A program made the translations under genes and the position numbers. Under the pieces are notes generated by a model. It was not told the origin of the DNA. It ran no database searches and worked only from the letters and a program-made list of their open reading frames with translations. A stretch of 64,000 nucleotides of DNA from Saccharomonospora amisosensis (GTDB lineage: Bacteria; Actinomycetota; Actinomycetes; Mycobacteriales; Pseudonocardiaceae): assembly GCF_011761185.1 (NCBI RefSeq), contig NZ_JAAOYM010000001.1, positions 248,001 to 312,000 of the forward strand, given 5' to 3'. Positions 42,596 through 49,602 of this stretch are shown in pieces (positions within the stretch are counted from its first letter, which is position 1; each line of letters starts with the position of its first letter).

Positions 42596-43827
42596 CGGTC
42601 CTCGTCTCGTTCGGTTGTCGAGGAGCCGCCCTTGCGGGCGAGGGAGAACCGCCGCTTCGGTGGCTCGAGTGGAGTGATCTCCACCGGCGGCCGCGGCGGC
42701 GGCGGTTCAAGCTCCTCGTCGGCCTGCCCGAACACGGCGGGTAGCTCGTGGCTGCCAGTGACGAGCGTGCCTGAGGTCTCCGCCTGCGCGGGTGGTGCGG
42801 GCTCGTGCCGTGGTTGTGCGGCTAGCGCGGCACCTCGGCACAGTGCGGTGCCGGGGTCGTCGTCGACCGCGACAGGGCACGAAAGCATAGTCTCCGCCAG
42901 CCGCGTGGCAAGTGGGATGCGGGCGGTGCCACCGGCGAGGGTCGCACACGCTAACTGCTCAGGCGGCACGGTGGACGCCAGTCTTTCCAGCCCGCTCACG
43001 GCGGCACTGAGTACCGGCCGCGCCAGGTGTTCGAACTCCTCGCGGTTGAGATAGACCTCCTCGGTCACGATCACTTCGGGCACCTGGGAAAGCCGTTCCT
43101 TCGCCGCGATGCAGGCGGATCGAAGCCGCGCCATGGCGCCGGGGTCGTTCTCGTCGATGCCCGCGCGCGGCAGCACGTGCCGCAGTAGTAGGTCGTCGAG
43201 CCGCGAACCGGCCTCACCCTCACCGCCTGCGTGGTTGAGCAGTTCGAACCCGCGGGGGCCCCTGCGCAGCACGGCGGTCTCGACATGTTCCCCGCCGATC
43301 GCACATACCGCGACAGCCTTGCCGACCTCGATGTCCTGGTTCCACAGGCAGCTCTCCGCCGCCGCGATCGGGCTGGGCAGTGCCAGCACGCCAGGCAGTT
43401 GTGCCTGGTCGAGCGCTTCGTGCAGCAGCCCGCGCCGAAACGCCGACCAACCCGGCGGGTGGGTGACCACGATGCGTTCCGGTTGTGATCCCTCCATCTC
43501 GGCCACCCGGTCGGCCACCCAGCCGATCAGCGCGGCGGCGAGCGACTCGGCCGGGTACGACACGTCGCCGAGGACGAAGGGCACCGGGTCACCCGTTCGG
43601 TGTAGGGGGGATCTGGCGATACGTTCCGGCTCGGCGGGGGCGCGGTGCAGGGCAGCCTGGCCAACCAGCAGGTCACTGTCACGGGAGACGTACACCACGG
43701 CGTCGACCCACGGCGCGCCCGCTGAGAGCGTCACCACCTCGGGCGGGCCCCATGGGCCCCCCTGGTACCTGGACACCGCCGCCGTGGCACGGGTCGCACC
43801 GAGATGAATGCCCAGCACATAACGCAT
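42592..43827 (-). CDS. Hsp70-family (DnaK-like) ATPase of the ini locus
   Basis: The 411-residue protein has an actin/Hsp70-type nucleotide-binding domain: YVLGIHLGATRATAAV (residues 3-18, phosphate 1 loop), VVTHPPGWSAFRRGLL (about 139), an 'ATLAGGTARIPLATRLAE' loop (about 312-330) and a proline-rich, charged C-terminus without the DnaK substrate-binding domain. It is a short DnaK-like ATPase typical of actinobacteria. Co-transcribed with the IniR-like regulator and divergent from iniB, so it may chaperone or signal for the dynamin-like proteins. That role is inference. Confidence 0.82.
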   Translation of the reverse strand: MRYVLGIHLGATRATAAVSRYQGGPWGPPEVVTLSAGAPWVDAVVYVSRDSDLLVGQAALHRAPAEPERIARSPLHRTGDPVPFVLGDVSYPAESLAAALIGWVADRVAEMEGSQPERIVVTHPPGWSAFRRGLLHEALDQAQLPGVLALPSPIAAAESCLWNQDIEVGKAVAVCAIGGEHVETAVLRRGPRGFELLNHAGGEGEAGSRLDDLLLRHVLPRAGIDENDPGAMARLRSACIAAKERLSQVPEVIVTEEVYLNREEFEHLARPVLSAAVSGLERLASTVPPEQLACATLAGGTARIPLATRLAETMLSCPVAVDDDPGTALCRGAALAAQPRHEPAPPAQAETSGTLVTGSHELPAVFGQADEELEPPPPRPPVEITPLEPPKRRFSLARKGGSSTTERDEDR

Positions 43828-43865
43828 CTGCGGCGTTTCCTCACGTTCGGTCGCTTCGGTGGTGC

Positions 43866-43948
43866 GGTGTTGGGTTCTTTCGTATCAAAGCGGTGTGTGG
43901 GCACAACACCCCCGAAGCCGCGACGGCGCGATCCCCTAATCCCCTAAT
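43866..43948. promoter_or_regulatory. Candidate control sites in the iniB/hsp70 divergent region
   Basis: The 260-bp divergent region holds an inverted repeat GGTGTTG (43866-43872) / CAACACC (43904-43910) and a tandem direct repeat CCCCTAAT-CCCCTAAT (43933-43948). Their position between the regulator operon and iniB makes them candidate binding sites for the LuxR-type protein; no experimental motif is known to me. Confidence 0.5.
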
Positions 43949-44087
43949 TCGGGCCCGGTTTCACGTTGGCAACGATCCGGACCGATCCCCGATGCCTCGT
44001 ACCCGGGGAACTCATACCGTCTGCCGCGGCGAGCACGCCCCGGACGCGCTCGCCCCAAAGACATAGACGAACGAGGAGAGATTTCCC

Positions 44088-45533
44088 TTGATCAAGGAAG
44101 AGGGCCAGGTCTCGCAGGAGGCAACCGTGGCCGAGCCCGCACCGCAGGTCACCACCGCGCAGGAAGGCTCCGAGACCTTTGAGGTCGCGCCGCAGGAGCA
44201 GACACTGCACGACTTCGTGCTGAACCTGCTGAACGACAGCGCCGCGCGTGCCACCTTCGCCGACGACCCCGCCCACGCGCTCGGCTGTGCCGGGCTCGGC
44301 GACATCACCGCGCAGGACGTGCAGGAGGTGATCCCGCTGGTGATGGACTACGGCCAGCTTCCGGACGCTAGCTCACTCGGTTCGCTCGCTGACCTGCCCG
44401 TTGGCGCGGGCGGCCTAGAGGGCGCCATCGCGCAGCTGCAGAGCGTGGCCGACGTGGCGGGGATGGAGCGTCTCGGCGGCATGGAAGGCATGGAGGGCTC
44501 TGATTTCCACGGTGGCATGACCTCCGCTCTCGGCGGTTTCGCTACAGCTGGCACTGGCGGTCTCGACGGTGTCAGTGCAGCGATCGAGTGGACCACTCAG
44601 GTTGCCACTGGCGAGGCTGTCGCGTCGCTGAGCGCCGATGGTGCCAACATCGGTTCCAGTGTCGACTCCGTCGCGGGGCACTTCGCCGGTCTTGGTGGCG
44701 TCGGACTGGAGAGTTCCGGTGGCGGCGCTTCGTTCGAGAACGACTTCGCCAGCGGCACCGGCATGCTCGACGCCAGCCTCGACGGCGTTGTCGGCGACCT
44801 CGCGATCGACTCCGAGCGGGTCGACCTCGGTGCCTTCTCGGCGGTCGGCGCCGACGGCGTTGCGGGTGGCGTGGCACTCGACAGCGACCTGATTTCGGTC
44901 GAGGGCAGCGGGGCTGCTTCTCTCAACTCCTTCGTCGCGGGCGGCTCGATGGAGACCCCGCTCGGCACATACGGCGTCGAGCTCTCAGGCGCGCCTTCCG
45001 CGCCCGCCATCCCTGAGCTGGATGCCACGGGCGACCTCGCCGACTGCCTCGACACCGACGCGCTGAACAGGGGCAGCGAGGCGGCCGCCAGCACGCTGGC
45101 CACCTACGTGACCTCCGGTGGCGCGGCGCTGGGCGGCATCGCTCCGGTCAACGTGCCGGACGCGGCGAACCTGCCCACCAACCTTCCGGCGAACCTGCCA
45201 GCCGACGTGCCTGCCAACCTGCCCGTCGACGTGCCCACCGAGCTGCCGTCCACCGCCGCCGAGGTGGCACGCAGCGTGCCGGAGACCGGCTCGCTGCCGG
45301 TGGATCTGCCTGCCGAGGTTCCCACCGACCTTCCGGTCGACTTGCCGGTGGACCTGCCGACGTCGCTGCCCGACCTGCCGGTGGCCAACCCGCTGCCCGC
45401 CCCGCAGGACCTGCCCGGTGCCGACCAGGTGACCGACGCCGTCAGCTCCAGCCCGCTCGGCGGTGTGGCCGACACCGGTCAGCAGCTGCTGTCGGACACG
45501 CCGGGTGTTGGTGACCTGGACCTCGGGCACTGA
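44088..45533 (+). CDS. iniB: IniB-like protein
   Basis: The 481-residue protein has the IniB N-terminal domain (TLHDFVLNLLNDSAARATFA, about residues 38-57, then DDPAHALGCAGLGDIT), a long Gly/Ala/Ser-rich middle, and a C-terminal third with repeated LPxxLPxxVP tetrads (e.g. NLPTNLPANLPADVPANLP). The start is the rare TTG 44088: ACGAGGAGAG sits 7 bp upstream and the N-terminus fits. IniB is a low-complexity protein linked to cell-wall stress in mycobacteria. It is the first gene of the ini operon; a hairpin after it may reduce read-through to iniA. Confidence 0.88.
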   Translation: MIKEEGQVSQEATVAEPAPQVTTAQEGSETFEVAPQEQTLHDFVLNLLNDSAARATFADDPAHALGCAGLGDITAQDVQEVIPLVMDYGQLPDASSLGSLADLPVGAGGLEGAIAQLQSVADVAGMERLGGMEGMEGSDFHGGMTSALGGFATAGTGGLDGVSAAIEWTTQVATGEAVASLSADGANIGSSVDSVAGHFAGLGGVGLESSGGGASFENDFASGTGMLDASLDGVVGDLAIDSERVDLGAFSAVGADGVAGGVALDSDLISVEGSGAASLNSFVAGGSMETPLGTYGVELSGAPSAPAIPELDATGDLADCLDTDALNRGSEAAASTLATYVTSGGAALGGIAPVNVPDAANLPTNLPANLPADVPANLPVDVPTELPSTAAEVARSVPETGSLPVDLPAEVPTDLPVDLPVDLPTSLPDLPVANPLPAPQDLPGADQVTDAVSSSPLGGVADTGQQLLSDTPGVGDLDLGH

Positions 45534-45558
45534 CAACCTGCGATTTCGGAGTGATAAC

Positions 45559-45592
45559 AGGCTGGGCTCGGTGAAAATCACGAGCCCAGCCT
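45559..45592 (+). terminator. Hairpin between iniB and iniA (terminator or attenuator)
   Basis: AGGCTGGGCTCG and its exact complement CGAGCCCAGCCT form a 12-bp perfect stem with a 10-nt A-rich loop in the 96-bp gap. Since iniA has no strong promoter or ribosome site, partial read-through would give much more iniB than iniAC. Confidence 0.75.
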
Positions 45593-45629
45593 TCACTGCG
45601 GAGAGTTAACAGGGCACACTGTCCGTCCG

Positions 45630-47435
45630 ATGATGGCTTCGCCCTGGCTCGACGTGCTGGATGAGACCATCCAGGCCTGTGCGGCGCAGGACCGCGCGGA
45701 TCTGGTGCAACGCCTGCGCATGCGCAGGTCTGAGCTGGTCACGCCCAAGGTACGCGTCATCGTGCTTGGCGAGTCGAGCCAGGGCAAGAGCCAACTGATC
45801 AACGGCCTGCTCAACGCGCCCGTCTGCGCCACGGGCGACGACGTGACCACCACCGTGCCGGCGATCGTCGAGCACGCCGCCTCACCCGTGGGTGCGCTCG
45901 TCACCGGCGAGGTGACGCCCGCTCTGGAAAGCGCCGACCGCGTCCCTGCGGCGGCCGAGTCGGTCACCGCGCAGGCCAACAAGCAACCCGGTGTCGTCAG
46001 AGCCGAGGTCGGGTTGCCGCGCAAGCTCCTCGAATCCGGACTTGCCCTTATCGACACCCCACCCGTCGGGCCAGAGGTTTCCGAACTGACCCGAGCCACG
46101 CAGTCCGTGCTGCCGCAGGCCGATGCCGTGCTGCTGGTCAGTGACGCCACCCGGGAACTGACCCCAGCCGAGCTGGATCTGCTGGAGCGGGCCAGCACAC
46201 TGTGCCCCACCGTCGTGGTGGTGCTCACCAAGATCGACCTGGTCCCCGGCTGGCGACTGGTGGCCGAGCGCAACCGTGCCCGGCTGGCCAAAGGTGGCTT
46301 TCCCGCGACGGTGCTGCCGGTGTCCGCGGCGTTGCGGCTCGCCGCGGCACGTAGTGGCGATTCGGTGCTGAACGAGGAGTCCGGCTACGGCGCGCTGGTC
46401 TCCTACCTGCATCGGGACCTGATGGGCCAGGTGGAACTGCTGCGCCGCCGCTCGGTGAGCGCGCTAACCCGCATGACCGTCGACCAGCTTGTGGTGCCGC
46501 TGCGCGAGCGGCTGTCGAAGGTGCAGGACAGCGCGACCGACGAGCTGACCGCCCGCTGGCGTGCCGCCGGTCGGCAACTGGAGGAGCTGCAGCGGGAATC
46601 GGCACGCTGGCAGACCGTGCTCTCCGACGAGGTCGCCGACCTGATGGCGGACCTGGATTTCGATCTGCGGGACCGCACGCGACGCATCCTGCGGGAGGCC
46701 GACGAGTACTTCGAGGTCGCCGACCCCGCCAAGGACTGGGACGAGTTCGAGGACTGGCTGCGCGAGAACCTGAAGGCGGTGGCGGAGGCCAACTCCAACT
46801 GGCTGCTCGACCGGTTCGAGTGGATCGCCCGCAAACTCGCCACACAGATCGCGCCGCACCGGCCGGAGGTGTTCGCACCGGAAACGCTGCTCGACGACGT
46901 CTACCGCAACGAGGTGGGGGACCTGCGGATGCCCACGGTGGAGCGGTTCACCATCGGGCAGAAGCTGTTCGTCGGCATGCGCGGCTCCTACAGCGGTCTG
47001 CTGATGTTCGGGCTGGCCACCACGCTGGCCGGGATGGACCTGATCAACCCGATCTCGATCGGTGCGGGCGTGGCCTTCGGCGCGAAGAGCGTCTTCGAGG
47101 AGCGGGGCAACCGGCTGAAACGGCGCCAGGCGACCGCGCGCACGGCCGCGCACCGCCATGTCGACGATTTCTTCCTCACCTACGGCAAGGAGAGCAAGGA
47201 CACCGTGCGTCTGATCCACAGGGAGCTGCGGGACCGCTGCACGGCTGTGGCGCACGAGCTGCGTGCGGAGATCTCGGAGACGGCCAAGCGCATCAAGCAG
47301 GTCATCGACGCGGAGACAGCGCAACGCGGCACGGCCACCCGTGAACTGACCAAGGGCATCGAACAGCTCGACCTGCTGCGCAGACGCGGCCAGGCACTCG
47401 CGGGCATGTCCGCCGTGCGCGGGCTCACGGCGTGA
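45630..47435 (+). CDS. iniA: Dynamin-like GTPase IniA
   Basis: The 601-residue protein has a GTPase domain with G1 GESSQGKS (residues about 48-55), threonine switch region (GDDVTTTVPAIVEHA), G3 LIDTPPVG and G4 TKID (near 205), followed by a long helical stalk with a hydrophobic tip around residues 445-475 ('SYSGLLMFGLATTLAGMDL' region). This is a bacterial dynamin-like protein of the IniA type, which binds and remodels membranes and is induced by cell-wall drugs in mycobacteria. ATG 45630 (or 45633) lacks a clear ribosome site. It overlaps iniC by 4 bp. Confidence 0.9.
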   Translation: MMASPWLDVLDETIQACAAQDRADLVQRLRMRRSELVTPKVRVIVLGESSQGKSQLINGLLNAPVCATGDDVTTTVPAIVEHAASPVGALVTGEVTPALESADRVPAAAESVTAQANKQPGVVRAEVGLPRKLLESGLALIDTPPVGPEVSELTRATQSVLPQADAVLLVSDATRELTPAELDLLERASTLCPTVVVVLTKIDLVPGWRLVAERNRARLAKGGFPATVLPVSAALRLAAARSGDSVLNEESGYGALVSYLHRDLMGQVELLRRRSVSALTRMTVDQLVVPLRERLSKVQDSATDELTARWRAAGRQLEELQRESARWQTVLSDEVADLMADLDFDLRDRTRRILREADEYFEVADPAKDWDEFEDWLRENLKAVAEANSNWLLDRFEWIARKLATQIAPHRPEVFAPETLLDDVYRNEVGDLRMPTVERFTIGQKLFVGMRGSYSGLLMFGLATTLAGMDLINPISIGAGVAFGAKSVFEERGNRLKRRQATARTAAHRHVDDFFLTYGKESKDTVRLIHRELRDRCTAVAHELRAEISETAKRIKQVIDAETAQRGTATRELTKGIEQLDLLRRRGQALAGMSAVRGLTA

Positions 47436-48694
47436 ACCTGCCGGACCGAGCCTGGACCCTGCTGAACCAGGCACTCGACGTCTACGCGGACAGTCCAAGG
47501 GCGATCAACTGGCTGCGCCGCCACCTCGCACGGTTCACCGACCCGTTGCGGCTTGCCGTCGTGGGAGCCCACGCGTCGGGCAAGTCCACCCTTGTCAACG
47601 CCATCGCGGGCGAGTGCGTCGCGACCGAGGGCGGGCAGGGCATGGCGTGGTACCAGGTGCCGCCGGTCAGGTCACAGTCGCCACTCACCTTGATCGACAC
47701 GCCTGCGATTGGACCGGACATGGAACCGGGTGCGGTCGAGTCGATCTGCATGGAGGCGGACGCGGTGCTGTACCTGATGGGCCACCCGCACAACGCGGAC
47801 CTGGCCTTTCTACGCGCGGTACAAGACCACCCGGTGGCTCGGGTGGCCGCGGTGAACTCGGTCGCGGTGCTCTCCCGCGCGGACGAACTCGGCGGAGGCC
47901 GGGTCGACGCGCTGATCTCGGCACGTCAGGTCGCCCGCAAGTACCGCAAGGAGGGCGAGCTGAGCGGGCTGTGTCAGGACGTCATAGCGGTGGCCGGGCT
48001 CGCCGCGAGCGGCGGGAGGACGCTCACCGACGACGAGTTCGAACTGCTGGCCGGGCTGGCGGCCGCTCCGAAGGAGGAGCTGGACCCGCTGCTGCTGTCG
48101 GCCGACAGATTCGCCGCCGACCCGGAGCGGGAGCGTTTGCTCGTGCGGTTCGGGCTCTTCGGCATCCGGTTGGCCGTCACCCTGATCCGCAGGGGAGCCG
48201 ACACCCGTGCCGCACTGTCCACGCAGCTGGCGCAGCGGAGCGGGCTGGGCGACCTGCGCGACGCGATCTCGCTGTACTTCACCGATCGGGCGCCGGTGCT
48301 CAAGGCGCGTTCGGCGCTGATCGGGCTGGACGTGGTGTTGCGAATGGAACCACGCCCCTCGGCGGCCCCGCTCGTCGCGGAGTTGGAACGCACGCTGGCG
48401 GGAGCCCACGAGTTCCACGAGCTGCGGCTGCTCGCCACGGTCAGCACCGGCAGGGTGCGGCTGCCGGAGGAGCTTCGCGAGGAGGCGATCCGGCTCGCGG
48501 GCGGCTACGGGCTACAGCCGCAGGAACGGCTCGGCGCGCAGGTGCAGGGGCCGCCGCTGCGGCAGGCCGCCGCAGCGGCGCTGCGGGTGTGGCGGGCCTA
48601 CTCGGAGAACCCGGTGTTCGGTGCGGCGGAGCGCCACGCGGCGAGGACCGTGGCGCGAAGCTGCGAGGCGCTCATCACCGAACCCGCGCCGTGA
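47432..48694 (+). CDS. iniC: Dynamin-like GTPase IniC
   Basis: The 420-residue protein has G1 GAHASGKST (about residues 45-53), G3 LIDTPAIGP (about 88) and a degenerate G4 (SRADE in place of TKxD, about 149), followed by a helical part without an obvious membrane tip. GTG 47432 overlaps the iniA stop (GTGA). IniA and IniC probably act as a heteromeric membrane-remodelling pair. Divergent G4 suggests weak nucleotide specificity or a structural role. Confidence 0.88.
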   Translation: MNLPDRAWTLLNQALDVYADSPRAINWLRRHLARFTDPLRLAVVGAHASGKSTLVNAIAGECVATEGGQGMAWYQVPPVRSQSPLTLIDTPAIGPDMEPGAVESICMEADAVLYLMGHPHNADLAFLRAVQDHPVARVAAVNSVAVLSRADELGGGRVDALISARQVARKYRKEGELSGLCQDVIAVAGLAASGGRTLTDDEFELLAGLAAAPKEELDPLLLSADRFAADPERERLLVRFGLFGIRLAVTLIRRGADTRAALSTQLAQRSGLGDLRDAISLYFTDRAPVLKARSALIGLDVVLRMEPRPSAAPLVAELERTLAGAHEFHELRLLATVSTGRVRLPEELREEAIRLAGGYGLQPQERLGAQVQGPPLRQAAAAALRVWRAYSENPVFGAAERHAARTVARSCEALITEPAP

Positions 48695-48790
48695 GCGTCG
48701 CCGCGAAGACCACCCCGGCCTCGCGCGGCGACAACGCTCGACGCGCGGTACGGTCTAGCCGGTAACCGGTCCGGACCGCGAGGAGTTCCG

Positions 48791-49234
48791 ATGCCCGAAA
48801 CCGCCTCTCCCAAGGAAACGGTCAAGGCGTTCCTGTCCGCCTTGGAAGCACTCGACATCGAGCAGGCCCTGACCTACGTAGCCTCGGATGTGGTGTACCA
48901 GAACGTGCCGCTGCCACCCGCCCGAGGGATCGCCGCGTTCGAGAAGCAGATGCGGATGATGCAGAAGTACGGCTCGGGTTTCGAGGTAAAGGTGCATCAC
49001 ATCGCCGAGGATGGCCCGATCGTGCTGACCGAACGCACGGACGTGTTGGAGTCCGGGCCGTGGCGCGCCGGGTTCTGGGTGTGCGGCACGTTCGAGGTGC
49101 GCGACGGCCGCATCGTGCTGTGGCGCGACTACTTCGATTGGGCCACCGTCATCGCCGCCAGCGCCAAAGGTGGTTTCCGCGCGCTTGTCTCCACCGTGTC
49201 CAAGCGGTTGAAGCCCCAGCCGGATCGCCCCTAG
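48791..49234 (+). CDS. Limonene-1,2-epoxide hydrolase-family protein (EphG-like)
   Basis: The 147-residue protein is a small NTF2/cystatin-like fold epoxide hydrolase. The Asp-Arg-Asp network is suggested by 'VLTERTDVLE' (about residues 78-87) and 'IVLWRDYFDWA' (about 109-119). GAGGAGTTCCG precedes ATG 48791. Members hydrate lipid epoxides; the substrate here is unknown. It ends 2 bp from the convergent next gene. Confidence 0.85.
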   Translation: MPETASPKETVKAFLSALEALDIEQALTYVASDVVYQNVPLPPARGIAAFEKQMRMMQKYGSGFEVKVHHIAEDGPIVLTERTDVLESGPWRAGFWVCGTFEVRDGRIVLWRDYFDWATVIAASAKGGFRALVSTVSKRLKPQPDRP

Positions 49235-49236
49235 CC

Positions 49237-49602
49237 TCAGCGGGCCCGCCAGCCCAACTTCAGAATCGCCTGATTGAGTTCCTGGTAGGCGGTGCGGATG
49301 TCCTCGGTGTAGCGGTCCAGCCATTCACCCCTGGCGGAGGAAACCGGTTCGGGGTCCGCCCCCGGTTCCAGCCACGACAGCCGCGACACGTTGTCACTGG
49401 CCATGCGCCACCATCGGTTGGCGCGTTCGGTGACAGCTCGTTCCCGCTCGGCCGCCGCCGATACCCGCTCCTCTGCGGCGGCGATCATCGCTGCCAGCTC
49501 GTCGGCTCTGCCCAGCTCCCACGTTCTCAGCTCGTCGGCGGCCTTGCGGGCAAGGCCCACGATGTCCTTGTAGCGCACGGCCGCCGCGGGTTCGTCACTC
49601 AT
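49237..49602 (-). CDS. Small coiled-coil protein downstream of the FtsK-type ATPase
   Basis: This 121-residue protein is mostly helical (RYKDIVGLARKAADELRTWE, 'MIAAAEERVSAAAERERAVTERANRWWRMA'), with a paired Trp WW near residue 62. ATG 49602 overlaps the end of the FtsK gene by 8 bp, so it is the last gene of that operon. No family name could be assigned; it may be a chaperone or structural partner of the ATPase. Confidence 0.65.
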   Translation of the reverse strand: MSDEPAAAVRYKDIVGLARKAADELRTWELGRADELAAMIAAAEERVSAAAERERAVTERANRWWRMASDNVSRLSWLEPGADPEPVSSARGEWLDRYTEDIRTAYQELNQAILKLGWRAR

